Shown here in pieces: positions 46,858-58,223 of a stretch of DNA of 64,000 nucleotides. Every line of letters starts with the position of its first letter. The stretch's first letter is position 1. The DNA comes from Phycomyces blakesleeanus NRRL 1555(-). Lineage: Eukaryota > Mucoromycota > Mucoromycetes > Mucorales > Phycomycetaceae. Location: contig NW_017265148.1 of NCBI RefSeq assembly GCF_001638985.1, positions 1,080,394-1,144,393 of the forward strand. The letters run 5' to 3'. The position numbers were made by a program, and so were the translations under genes. A model generated the notes under the pieces. The model searched no databases, was not told where the DNA came from, and worked only from the letters and a program-made list of their open reading frames with translations.

Positions 46858-48200
46858 GTCACGGAACAGAAAATTTGGTCGTTTTATATTTCCGCTATTT
46901 ATTTCATAATACACCCTTACACTTCACTTTACTCAATCTGCTAAATTCAATAAAATCTTTTTAATATAATGCCTAGACAACGAAGCAGTAAACCTCACAA
47001 GCCATTTGAAAGGCTTTCAGAAGTTGAAAAAGGAATCTTAATTGGACTTCATGAAGATGGCATAAAGATTTCTGACATTGCAAGGAAAAAGGGAATATCA
47101 AGAACTACTGTCACGCGTATCATAAAAAAATACAACAAAACCGGATCTGCTACTAATAAGAAGCCAACAGGAAGACCTTCTAAATTAACTGCTAGAGATA
47201 AAAGACATCTCTTCTTGAATGTCAAACGGGATCGCCATCAAAACTTGGTTGAGATGGCAGACTTGATTAAGAAAAAGACTGGAAAAAAAGTCAGTACAAA
47301 AACTATCAGCCGAACGTTGCACAAGATGAATCTAGCCTACCGTGTAACCAAATCAAAGCCTCTTCTAACTAAGGAGCACATTGCCAAACGTCGTGCTTGG
47401 TATAGAAAAATAAAAGGTTGGAAAAAACAGTGGGATACTGTCATTTGGACAGACGAAGCAACCTTTACCCTTTTCAAGAAAAATGGTTGTAGTCATGTAT
47501 GGCGGGAACCAGGAGAGAAATATCATCCAGACTGCTTGACTCCAAAGGTTCCAGGAAATGGAGGTTCTGTATCGCTTTGGGGATGTATTTGGTCTGGAGG
47601 AGTTGGACCATTGGTTATGCTTAAGGGTAACATGAATGCCCCATTGTACAATGAAGTTCTGGAGAAGGAATTCATGCCCTTCTACCAAAGTCTTCCTAAT
47701 GTAGAAAAGGGAGACTACCTTTATCAAGAAGATAATGCAAGTTATCATAAGACTACCTTGGCAGAAAAGTTCAAGAAAGATCTTGGATTGAAGATTTTGG
47801 AGTGGCCTCCTAACAGTCTGGACTTGAGTCCAATTGAAAATATCTGGGGTCTTCTTGATAACAAAATCCGCGCAAGACGACCTCAGCCTATCACATTGTG
47901 ACAATTGGAAAATGCTTTGCAAGAAACGTGGAAAGCAATTAGCATAGAGACTTGTATGACGTTTTGTCTTAATATGCAAAATCGTCTATCTGAACTTAAG
48001 ATGCGTAAATTTAGACCAATCTCTTATTAAAGCTTTTTCAATTTTTTTTTAATTTATCTATTACATCTTATACAGTTATCTGTGAGAGTACCAGAGATTT
48101 ATAGAACTTTACTATCTTTTATCATAAATTTAAAGCTACAATATAAGTTGAAGAGTCTTGGCAGGGGTTAAAAATGACCAAATATTCTGTCAGAAGTCTG
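46858..48200 (+). mobile_element. Tc1/mariner transposon
   Basis: Imperfect inverted ends sharing ACAGAAAATTTGGTCGTTTT and ACAGAATATTTGGTCATTTT (the second read from the right) are flanked by TA at 46856-46857 and 48201-48202. Length 1343 bp with a single gene, as usual for Tc1. Confidence 0.8.
46969..48030 (+). pseudogene. Tc1 DD34E transposase, one stop codon
   Basis: MPRQRSSKPHKPFERLS leads into a first HTH (ISDIARKKGISRTTVTRII), a GRPSKLT hook (the GRPR-like linker) and a second HTH (VSTKTISRTLHKMNLAYR). The catalytic residues are in WTDEATFTLF, YQEDNASYHK and SLDLSPIENIWG, with 34 residues between the second Asp and the Glu. A WGCIWSGGVGPL block lies between. A TGA at 47899 (CGA to TGA would fit) cuts off the last 42 codons, which continue in frame to SY-stop at 48030. 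It is otherwise intact, one of the youngest copies here. Confidence 0.85.
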
Positions 48201-48202
48201 TA

Positions 48203-49707
48203 GCATAAACATATGTCATCTTTTTTTTTTGCTTTGTTTTGTTTTTGTTTTTGTTTTTGTTTTTGTTTTTGTTTGTTTTAGATTCAATTAATATGTGGTA
48301 AGTCGTTTAAAAATAGTAATTTTCATCGAAAAATCCGTGTATTAATGACCTTTGTTTTTTTGTAGGTTTGACATTTTCACACAGATTTGGCACTTGTCCT
48401 TCCAATAACTTCTTTCCTTTTATTTTAAAAGCATTGATGCGGTTTCTGGTTTCAAACATGTAATTGGGCTTTTTAAAATTCTATTTGTTTTGTTTCTGAA
48501 AATATTTTCAGAGTAGCTATTAAATATTTCTAGCTGCTAGTGCAAGCATGCCTACCCTACAGTAGCAGCTATAGCAGGGCTGGTATGGGAAGCCTAAAAT
48601 TATCTACCCCCAATATTTTCAACCCACAAAAATAAATAAAATCAAATTTTACCAGACAATTTTTTTAATTTTGCAATTCTTTTGACCAGAAGCTCAAATT
48701 GTTACTCTTCCCAAAATGGAAGTAGTTTACTCCCAGCTGGGAGTCAAAAAATGTTACACAAAAATCTGATGTGGTGTATACACCCACTGAGATTTTTTTA
48801 AACTCAATGTCCAAGCTAGATTTAAAGTTGGCCTGACTAAAATTTCCTAAAGCGGAATATGAAGTGTCTGCTCGAATTTACTGTGAATGGAAAAAAGGAT
48901 GGATACAAAAAATCTGAAAAATGGGGGGTCCAATAATTGCAATTATAGGGTTTCAAAAAATGTGTTTCAAAAAAAATGTTTCAAAAATATGTTTTTATTT
49001 TGGTTTCAATAAAAATAGTGCTAGGATTACGTGTTCTATATACTAGTAGCTAGTCTAGTGTAGCAGCCTCTCTTATGAAATAGATTGGGAGATAGACATG
49101 GTAAAAGTAAAGAAGAACGACTATTAAACAGAAACAAAGTATTAGTGTTATGACCTTTGAAGTAAAAAATATGGTAAATTGCCTTTTTATACTAGACAGA
49201 CAGTGATATATGAGACTTACCTAAAGAGATGAGGGTAAAATTATTAACAAAAGTAAAGGAAAAGACTGCTTGTTTAGTTATGTTAGGAGTAGATACCTTA
49301 TAATACTACGACAGACAGCTTGGCATAGTTTGAAGTAACTTCCTAATACAATCTCATGTTGGAATCTCCATAGAATCTAATAAAAAAAATATATTAGTAT
49401 CAATATGAAGTAGGGCATAATAAATATATTACTTACTGAGGATGTTTGATATGATGGGCGCTATCATCTTGTTAGATTATGCTTGAAACTTACCTTTCAG
49501 TTATGAGAAAAAAAAGAAAAAGAAGAAAACAAGTAAACAAAAAAAATTAGCTCACATTATTTCACATGATTTTTTTAGCAGTCATTTTTTGCATGATTAA
49601 AGATATGGTACCTCGAATTAGTTTACGTTTTTCTACATCTTTCGTTCCAAAGATTTTTAAATATGGAAAATCACTTCACAACAAAGAGGAACACATTCCT
49701 CACACCA
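48203..49707. other. Spacer, no gene recognised
   Basis: Contains a TTTTTG hexamer run (about 48235-48282) and a perfect 16-bp palindrome ACTCCCAGCTGGGAGT near 48729. No reading frame or element border was found. Confidence 0.45.
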
Positions 49708-52700
49708 ATGGCTACAGACAACCGAACATTTGTGTGCACCGTCTGTGAAACCGAAAGAGTGTTAGAGTCCTTGCAAGGCCTCAGAAGACATTATACAAAA
49801 AAACATCCAAATGAAATGGGGGAGTATGAGAAACTTCTAAAAAGAAGGTAAGTTAATCCTAAAAGTAGGATGAAAAATACTATGTAATGTAAAGCTGAAA
49901 TTGAGCATACGTTAACATTAGACCTGCTATGTTTGATGGCCCTTCTTCTTCTGCAAGCACTGCCACTGCCACTACCACTGCCACTACCAACCTGAACAGT
50001 AATAATGGACCTGCCCCAATGGAATTTGTTATTGAAAACCCTCAGGACACATATGGCCATGAAATCTCTGACGAAGACGAATATAGTGATGATCACATTC
50101 TATTGTAAGTAAAAATTAGTAATGCAATATTGAAATAGATAATAACCTGTTTTTTTTGCTGAACAGTGATTCATCAGATGACTATGATGAGACTACTGAT
50201 GACGAAGACACGGACACCAGAGTAGAATATGATAGCCAGGATTATATTGCTAGAATGGCTGCAGAAATGAGAACCTTCCAATCTCTTTCTCATGCCATGA
50301 ATGCCTACTCGAACGAAGACAGCAGCAGACAGACATTGTACCGGCCCAATGACTTTGCTGACATTTTTACTGGACCCACCCGTCCATTTAAATCGAAAGT
50401 AGAGTTTATCTTACATGCTCTCTTCTACAGCGATGAAGATCTTGCCTCAGAAAGATCTATCAAGAAGATCATGTTTGCCATGAAGATGGTCTTAGACATC
50501 CGTGAAGAATCTGGAGTAGCACTGGATTTTCCAACACGAAATGCTGTGATTAACTATCACAAGCAGAAAAAGAACCAGATCCCTGTTTTTCCTACTGCCA
50601 GTTTCGATGTTGTGAACCAAGACAATGAACGAAATGTACTTTGGATGAACAAACCATCCGATTACATCAAGTTTACCATGACATGCCCCAGAAAATCATC
50701 TCAAATCTTGGCCCTTCCTGACTTCATGGAAAACCAGCGGTTGAATCTCAACCAAGGCAAAAAGTGGAAGGAGAACCCATTGCTCCAGCACCCAATGATC
50801 ACTTCAAACGGAATGGACTACTGGGTGGGTGATGTTGTCAAAGTCCAAGGCTCCCCGAACCGGTATCTCCTTGAGAAGTTCTTCACCAAGGATGGATCCA
50901 TACTTGCCAATGCGTTCCAGGTTTATGGTGGCCATGATCCTCGGCTGAACCATCCTGATGATACACACTTCCTGCGGTTTGGAAACTCTACAAACTTTGC
51001 TGTCTCTACCCTGAAGTATACCATTGAAGTTGATAGGATTATGTCTACTGTTCAAAAAGACAGTGATCTTTTCCTCAGATGTGGTTTCTCTGTTTCTTAT
51101 TGCCCTGCCGAAATTGTCACCTATGCTCTTACTGGTGTTCAATCTGACTTGTGGCTCAACAAATCCCATGTTGAAGAATTCAAGAGAAGACTTCCAGGCT
51201 CTGGTTTGATGAAAGTAGTTGTCTGCCCACTTAATCTCTATTCCGACGATACCTCCGGTAATTCAACAAATCAGTACAACAAGTATGACAGTTACTTAAT
51301 GTACTTTGCTGTGTTGCCACTTGAGATGAGAAACAAATGAGAAAATGCTCTTTTCATTTGTACCTCGAATCATACACTGAATGCCGTTGAGATGTTGCCC
51401 CCTATCGTTGATGACCTCGTTAGACTGGAGAAAGGTATTGAGATGTATTCTGAGGATCATGGTGAAGTAGTTCTCATCGTTGCGCCCCTGTTGCTCTTTA
51501 TGGGTGACAACCCTCGTCAATCTCAGCTTGCCATGCATAAGGGAACATCTGCCAAAAAGTTTTGCCGAAAATGCCTCATACCTTCGCCTCGTATTGAACA
51601 GGGTTCCATCCCTGACGCTCCACCATATTCTCCAGTTGACCACCATGGGTCAGAAGAAAGAATGAGGGATTTCTTGTGTGCCTTTGCCAATGCCGATTCC
51701 CAGTCAGAGCTATATCTCAATGGGTGCGAATTGAGTTATATCAAGAATGGAAGTGAGGAATTTCTTAGACTCGAAGCCTTTGACCCTACCAAAGACATGC
51801 CTGTCAAAATTCTCCACATTATTCCTCTTGGCCTGACGAAATACTTGATGACTTTTCTCTGGAAACAGAAGATGCTGACTACAAGTGAAAAGGGGAGACT
51901 CCAGGAAGCTCTAAACTCTTACAAGTCTTGTAAGAGTTACAGCCGAACATTCAGGAACAAGTTTTGCCACACTGGTTCGTTTGTTGGATGCGATTTCAAG
52001 GAATTGATTCAAGTCCTGCCTGGAATTATGAGCAAGCTCTTTAGTGACAAACCATTGGCAAGTTTGTTCATTAAAGCCTTGCATGCATTAGGCCGCCTGT
52101 CGTCTTTGGTGTACATGCGTGGAGTCGACTGGTGCTTCGACTACTATATTGCCCAGATAAAACATGCTGTCACTGATGTAACAGATCTGATTTTTCAACT
52201 GGATGTCCAGATTCTCCAAAAAGGATTTTCTAAGCAAGACTTCACGTTCAAGCCAAAGGTCTACCTTCTGCATTATATCACTGACGACATTGTTTGTTTC
52301 GGTTCCGTGCTGCAATACGAAACTGAAAACGGTGAACAGTTCAATAAGTTCATCCGCAAACATTTATTCAAGACCAACTGCCATTCCACCTCTTGAGACG
52401 TCGCTACAAGATTCAGCAAGCAATTCATCTGTCGGCATCTTTGTAATGGAGGATTGTATGTCGTAGAGAAACCAGCTGGTAATGGAACAAGATCTGTGAG
52501 AAGTTCAATTGGTGATTTTGTCAAGCTGGCCCCTGTCAATTTCCCAGGCTTTTATCTCCATTTCTTTGGTTCTTGTGTCAACAGTGACAATTCCGGGTTG
52601 TCAACTCCCACTTTGTGTGATACACTTGCAGGTGTTTTTCAATCAAATGGTCAATTATTCCTTGGTCAGGTAAAGATCGTTCAAGCAAGAGACTCTGCAG

Positions 52701-52978
52701 ACAGAATGAGGAAGGCATTCTTTATGCAAAAGTACCAAATTGTTCCGAACAGCAATGTAAATTGCATCTATACCCCAGCCGTGGTTATGGACAATTATAA
52801 CAACATTGTGGTTCTGCCCCTTGGAGGCCTGGTTGAAGTCAACAAAGATGACATCAATATCATTCAGGCTGTTGATATTCACTTGTCCGTCGGGTCTTCC
52901 AATAACCAAAAGTTCCTCAACATTGCAAAATTCGGCATGTTCTGGTGGATGTTGATGAACATTGCAAAAATCTATTAA
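49708..52978 (+). pseudogene. TNP2-like transposase VI (DDTSGN family)
   Basis: Three exons: 49708-49847, 49922-50104 and 50167-52978. Exon 1 is a C2H2 finger (CTVCETERVLESLQGLRRHY...H). Exon 2 is Ser/Thr/Ala-rich and acidic. Exon 3 has FILHALFYSDEDLASER, WMNKPSDYIKFTMTCP, LPDFMENQRLNLNQGKKW, WVGDVVKVQGSPNRYLLEK, NLYSDDTSGNSTNQYNKYD, YFAVLPLEMRNK, stop, ENALFICTS, FCRKCLIP and ILHIIPLGLTKYLM. The C-terminal part ends in NIAKIY. Two TGA stops (51338 and 52394), both where CGA would read through. I know this DDTSGN type from fungal CACTA-like hypothetical proteins. Element ends and a companion gene were not found. Confidence 0.6.
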
Positions 52979-53330
52979 AGAAAATGACTTATCAAAAAAA
53001 AAGTATTTTTCCCAATGGGGTTCGTCCAATAAAATCTCTTCTTTTCCAGCTCTCTTCGCATCTCCCCTCATTTCAGATTTTTGTACCATCTAAAATTTTA
53101 TCATGACACTTAAAACATTACACTAATCCACTTTTGGCTCATTTATATCAAATTCGTACACCCAAATCTGAGCCTTAACAGGTTCAACTTAAAATTGGAA
53201 CTCTAAACCAATAGAAACAGCTGTACTGTTAGAAATTACCATAAATGAAAGAAATGTCAGTAGGTGTGTAAGCAATCCTCTGGGGATGAAAAATCTAAAT
53301 TTCCTATCTAAATTAACATTCTTATTAAAT
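52979..53330. other. Spacer before the DIRS element
   Basis: 3' flank of TNP2 VI. There is a possible CACTAATCCAC at 53121 but no mate. Nothing else seen. Confidence 0.4.
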
Positions 53331-53378
53331 CGTGTGTCATTCCTAACACAATTGCTGTTGACTCCACTCCGACTTCGG

Positions 53379-53470
53379 ATGTGGTTATAGGCTTTCTAGT
53401 TGTGCTTTTATTCTCAGATTATAATAAATAAAGTTTTTTCTACTATACTCCTCTACTTTATACCTTTCTA
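53379..53470 (+). repeat. DIRS left inverted terminal repeat
   Basis: Begins GATGTGGTTATAGGCTTTCT, ends CTACTTTATACCTTTCT and mirrors 58064-58156 with few mismatches (for example AGTTGTGC versus AGCCGCGC). The outer 48 bp (53331-53378) are unique to this end and match the internal complementary region. Confidence 0.85.
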
Positions 53471-53492
53471 AGCTGCGCACTGTAGAAAAACT

Positions 53493-54308
53493 ATGACTAG
53501 TATCAATGAAATATCTCCAGAACAGATTCAAGAATTACTCACTCTCAGCAAAAGACTCCGAGAGCAAGAACTGCAACAAGATAGATCAGACCAACAGGAT
53601 CTCCCCAAAGCAATCCTCAAAGACGTGGCAAACTCTCTCCATATTGAGCTCAAGAACAAGCTTAAGAAATTTGCCCAAGACACCATCAAGTATGATGGTA
53701 GAGCCTGGACAAAGTCAGAGGCTGTCAACAAATTGTACATCCCTGAACTCAAGTGGTACCAAGTTGATGCTGTCCAGATGGTTACCTCTATCAACAAAGC
53801 TAGTGACAGGTTACGCACAGCTGGAAGAAGTGCCACCAAAATTTATCAAGATTTCGAACACCTTATTGAAGAAGGAGGAAACAAAAGCAATATACGCACA
53901 GTCTTGGAAAAAACTAGACATCTATCCGTCTATAGTTTTGCTATAAGCAAAGAATTGGAAAACGATGCCAAAGACATCATCACCCAAGCTCTCCACCTCC
54001 CAGAAAGCCTAAGATATCTGGAAGACAAAGATGAACAAGACAAAGATCTGGTTTTCTCTGCCAACCTTGTGGAAAGGATCCAACAAACCCATTTTGATGA
54101 AGCTGTCATCAAGAATGCCACAGCACGTCAGTTTGGAGGATTCGGAAACAACAGAGGTACCACAGGACGAAATAGATTCAGGGGCCGTGGATACACTGGT
54201 GAACAAAGAGGAAATTTTAGTTGGGGCAGGGGACAAGAACTATCGAATCTGACCCAGCAACACATTGCCAATCACAATGCCCAATCCAACCCATCCCCAG
54301 GCAATTGA
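53493..54308 (+). CDS. DIRS gag-like protein
   Basis: Intact 271-codon frame. MTSINEISPEQIQELLTLSK begins an alpha-helical region with DVANSLHIELKNKLKKFA and DGRAWTKSEAVNKLYIPEL. A C-terminal RGG/Gly-Arg-rich tail (GGFGNNRGTTGRNRFRGRGY) probably binds RNA in place of a zinc knuckle. It is the first gene of the element, 20 bp after the ITR. It is the only undamaged reading frame of the element. Confidence 0.75.
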   Translation: MTSINEISPEQIQELLTLSKRLREQELQQDRSDQQDLPKAILKDVANSLHIELKNKLKKFAQDTIKYDGRAWTKSEAVNKLYIPELKWYQVDAVQMVTSINKASDRLRTAGRSATKIYQDFEHLIEEGGNKSNIRTVLEKTRHLSVYSFAISKELENDAKDIITQALHLPESLRYLEDKDEQDKDLVFSANLVERIQQTHFDEAVIKNATARQFGGFGNNRGTTGRNRFRGRGYTGEQRGNFSWGRGQELSNLTQQHIANHNAQSNPSPGN

Positions 54309-56808
54309 ACAGGCCCCTCCCTATGTTCAATCAACAATCAAAAAATTTGAAGAAATGTCAAGAAAAACAAGAGAAAATACAAAAACCGCAAAAAAAAACA
54401 ACAACCACTATGTAATTCCGGAGGATGGGATACCACCAGGGAGTCGACTCCAACACTTCTTTCCCAACTGGAAGAAACTCACCAATTACCAATGGCCCTT
54501 GTCAGTTATAAGCCAGGGATATCAAATCCAATTCCACTCGAAACCAATTCCATGGCTAGAAAGACCATTTTAACTTACCACGACAGATCAACATGCTGTG
54601 GACAAGGCAGTCAGCAAGTTTCTCACCTCACAGGTCATCGAACAGTCACCAACCCAGGATGACAAATTTCTTTCTCAGTTCTTCAGCATCAAGGAGCCGA
54701 CCAAGATTCGACTGATTTTAAATTGTCAAAGGATAAACCAATTTATCCAATGCCAACATTTCAAGATGGAGGGAGTCTCTGCATTGAGGGAATTGATAGA
54801 AGAGCAAGATTTACTAACCAAAATCGATTTCAAGGATGTTTATGTAGTGGTACCAATTCATCCAGAATCGTGGAAATATCTCTCTTTCAGATACCAGGAA
54901 ACGATATATATCAATACCGTTCACTAGCATTTGGACTGAGTGTGGCACCAAGATTGTTTTCAAAACTGATGCAATTCGCTTTGGAGCCGCTCCATCAGAA
55001 GGGGATACACTTGGTCTATTACTTGGACGATATTTGCATATTAGCCAGAACCAAGGACGAGATGAAAGATCACAACAAACAAGTACTTGAGCAATTGACA
55101 AACTTAGGATTTATTATCAATTACCAGAAGAGCTATTTCTAACCAAAGAATGTTCAGGATTTCCTTGGGTTTACATTTGAGACGGGCTGTGTTGGTTTGT
55201 GTAAAGAAGTGACCCAAACAATTAATAGCCAAAAAAGGAATATGTATCAATCTTCTCTAACAAATCCTTGGCCCTAATATAGGCAATTGGCAGCTTGTTC
55301 TCTTAAAGATAAAAAGAAAATAGAAGTGATGTGTAAGGATGTTCTTTATTACTTTCATCTTTTGATGTTTATATAGATATTTCAATAATAAATAAAATAG
55401 TATAATTAGTAAGCTATTACTAAGAGGTTGGGATAAACTATGCTTTATAAAAAATAAGAGAGAGAAATAGAGGTAGATAGTCATTGTTGGGGCTCATTGT
55501 TACAATCCTTATAATTTTCAATTGATTGCTGCGCCAGTTGTAACAATCATGCTCTTCCCAAAATCATTACTTAATCAATTGGTTTACATAATTGATACAA
55601 AAAGATTTAGAGATATTAGATATGTTTGGGCCAGCCGAAAATGTAAATATATCTGCAATGTGTCACACTCAGTACAAAGAAAATGAAGATAACAGTACCA
55701 CAGACAAAGATGAACAAACGTTTTTTTCCGTATAAAGCAATTACAGCAGAATCAACAAATGAGACCATAATCATACAGGTGGATTGCAGGGATGCTGGGG
55801 AAGATGACAGCTATGATTCCGGCCATAGGGGAAGCACTACTTCATATCAGGTATTTATAATGCGATTTTGCAGTGAGCCTGCAACACTACCAACACAAGT
55901 GGGACAAACCATCTATGATATCGTTGCTAGCAATGAAGGAGTTGAATTGGTGGATGACACAAAGCCAGGCGAAAAACGGATTGATGATAACTACACGAAC
56001 AAACAGTGTAATGAAGGAACCAGCTGTCATGATTCATGTCGATGCATTGGATTCAGGTTGGGGAGTCACATCTTCAATGGTAGAAACAGCAGGATACTGG
56101 ACAGATGAAGAAAAAGAAATGTCGATCAACGTGAGAGAATTGAAGATGATCCTCTTTGCACTCCAACTTCACGCCCAAAAATACAAAAATTGCATCATCC
56201 AAATCTTTTCGGACAACACAACAGCTTTGAAGTATGCCAAGAAATGTAGAGGAGCAGCATCACTTATTCTACAAGGTTTGGCTCTGGAAATCCAAGCGGT
56301 TACGAATTAGTGCAATCTCAAGGTGAGATATCATCATATAGCAGGTCTTCAGAACATATGAGCAGATCAGCTGAGCAGCAAGAACAAGCCAGTGTATGAG
56401 TGGACGCTACCACACAGGTGGTTTCAGATGTTGCAAGGGTTGTGGGGACCAATGACGATAGACACATTTGCCTCCCGAGCAAATACACGACTAAAAGATT
56501 TTTGGAGTTACCTGCTGGATCCCGACGCTCTAGTGACCAATGTATTTCAACAACGTTGGCCGAAAACAGGACTTTACTTACACCCCCCATGGCAGTTGAT
56601 CCCACGAGTGATACAGAAATTGAAAGAAGATCGAGTGAAGACATCAGTGATGATAACACCAGATTGGTCAAGCCAGTACTGGTGGCCGATGATTCTACAA
56701 CAAATTGTGTCAACATCAATACCAATACCACTGCACAATTCGTGGAATTTGACCGCATGGCAATTATCAGGGAATATCAAGTCAGACAGGAGATTAATGA
56801 AAAAGTAG
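54309..56808 (+). pseudogene. DIRS reverse transcriptase-RNase H
   Basis: Order of motifs: RLQHFFPNWKKLTNYQWPL; SQFFSIKEPTKIRLILNC; TKIDFKDVYVVVPIHPE; a frameshift near 54915; FGLSVAPRLFSKLMQFAL; YYLDDICILA with the catalytic DD at 55026-55031; then an insert. The thumb region MTAMIPAIGEALLHI follows, with stop and frameshifts near 55850. RNase H: IHVDALDSGWGV, INVRELKMILFALQL, FSDNTTALKYAKK; then the DIRS-typical WGPMTIDTFASRANTRLKDF and ITPDWSSQYWWPM. Further stops are at 54571 (TAA), 55141 (TAA) and 56308 (TAG). Confidence 0.8.
55254..55505 (-). repeat. LTR-like insertion in the DIRS RT gene
   Basis: DIRS similarity breaks near 55250 and resumes near 55690. On the minus strand the inserted DNA begins TGTAACAATGAGCCCCAACA, has CTATATAAACATC and then AATAAAGAAC, and ends near GGCCAAGGATTTGTTA. 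This is solo-LTR-like in composition. A target duplication was not identified, and another 180 bp to 55690 is unexplained. Confidence 0.4.
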
Positions 56809-57832
56809 CAACCTACATTCGAGGCGCTAACCGTTCATCAACACACAAGAGTTATGATAACCTTTGGATGAAATGGGTCCGATGATGCAGAGACCCAATA
56901 AGAAAATATAACCCCCTAGAGTACAACGCCAAGAATATTGTCGAGTACTTAGTGGAATTAAGTGAGTTTACCGCAGCAATACTCAATACTAGCAGATCTG
57001 CCATTGCTTCAGTATACAAAGTGATACACCCGACGAAACCACCTATTGCATCACACCAATTACTAGTACAATTTTTCTTGCAAAACGACGATCAACTGTA
57101 AGACTACCAAACCATTCTAAAGAGATATATGATCCAATACAAATTGTACATTATGTTGAGAGTTGGGGTCCAACACCATTACTCACATTGGATAAATCAC
57201 AACAGAAAACTATATTGTTGTTGGCAGTAGCTACGATGTGGAGACCAAGATCAGACCTAGGAAATCTTCAGTTCTGAGATGTTCATTTCATGGTTGATAA
57301 AAAGAATCCTTCGCGTCCACAGGGAGTATCTTTCATTGCTAGACAACCAAAGGAGATTGCCGCAAAGATGTCAAAACTGAGGACGGTTGCGGACTCACAA
57401 ACCTGTCCTGTGATCACCTTGTGGGAATTCTACCAGAAGACGAAGGAGATGCAAGGATATTTGCTAGAGGATCATCACCTTTTCCTGGCAAATATCCTTG
57501 AAGGGCAGAGTTCTTGTCAACCTGCTAGCCTGAAGACTATAGAAAACTGGATCAAAAAGATGATGGTAGATGGAGGCGTTGACACACAGATATTTGGGCC
57601 ACACTCTCTCTGGTCGGCGTCCAGTACAAAAGCCGTAATTAAGGGAGCTTCTGTACAAGAAGTGAAGATGCATGCCAACTGGAGTTTGAACAGCAACACA
57701 TTTGAAAGATATTACTTCAGACCAGCAGACCAACATGCCCGTGGGAGAGACATCACTGAAAATCTTCTTGGCGAGGTTACCGAAAACGAAACCACATCCA
57801 AAGTCGGAGTGGAGCCAACAGCAATTGTGTAA
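56700..57832 (+). pseudogene. DIRS tyrosine recombinase
   Basis: It overlaps the RNase H frame. N-terminal part: EYQVRQEINEKVATYIRGAN, STHKSYDNLWMKWVR, stop, then YNAKNIVEYLVELSE. Middle: heavily interrupted (56995-57290). C-terminal catalytic part from 57290: QTCPVITLWEFYQKTKE, FGPHSLWSASSTKAVIKGAS and WSLNSNTFERYYFRP. The HxxR box has Trp (TGG at 57611-57613) where Arg (CGG) is required; the Tyr nucleophile in ERYY is kept. Expected role: integrates the circular cDNA. Confidence 0.75.
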
Positions 57833-57885
57833 GGAACAACACACAATGGCAACATTGGTGAAACGAAGACAGAGGATGCGGTGGC
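57790..57885 (+). repeat. DIRS internal complementary region
   Basis: AACCACATCCAAAGTCGG to about 57843 is the reverse complement of the left outer end (53331-53388). From AATGGCAACATTGG to GACAGAGGATG it is the reverse complement of the right outer end (58152-58193). This is the template proposed for joining cDNA ends into a circle. Confidence 0.85.
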
Positions 57886-58063
57886 TACCCGCCCAGGTTC
57901 AAATTGGAAGAAGTTCCTGAACAGTTTATTTTAGACAAACGAAATTTATTTCCAAACATTTATTTTATTATTTTATTATTATGTATATTAAGTTAATTAG
58001 TTACAATTATATGTTCCCTCCTCTTGCCACCAATAATTAGCTCGCCAAAAGCTTGGTGCTTAC

Positions 58064-58156
58064 AAGAAAGGTATAAAGTAGAGGAGTATAGTAGAAAAAA
58101 CTTTATTTATTATAATCTGATAATAAAAGCGCGGCTAGAAAGCCTATAACCACATC
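58064..58156 (-). repeat. DIRS right inverted terminal repeat
   Basis: Inverted match to 53379-53470; the unique outer end continues to about 58193. Confidence 0.85.
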
Positions 58157-58223
58157 CTCTGTCTTCGTTTCACCAACGTTGCCCATTTACACAGACCGCT
58201 GTGGATGCTCTTAGTAGCTACTA

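Larger units (their letters stand above)
53331..58193 (+). mobile_element. DIRS-type tyrosine-recombinase retrotransposon (4.9 kb)
   Basis: It has the defining DIRS-1 plan: inverted terminal repeats of about 93 bp (53379-53470 and 58064-58156), and an internal complementary region (57790-57885) that joins the complements of both outermost ends. Gag, RT/RNase H and tyrosine recombinase genes occur in that order on one strand, and there is no target duplication. All genes but gag are damaged, and an LTR-like insert splits the RT region. Confidence 0.88.

Noticed and set aside
47365..47979. 204-codon minus-strand frame opposite the Tc1 gene
   Set aside because: Antisense shadow of an almost intact Tc1 transposase.
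48235..48282. TTTTTG hexamer run as telomere-like repeat
   Set aside because: Only about six to seven units, internal, and not a known fungal telomere sequence.
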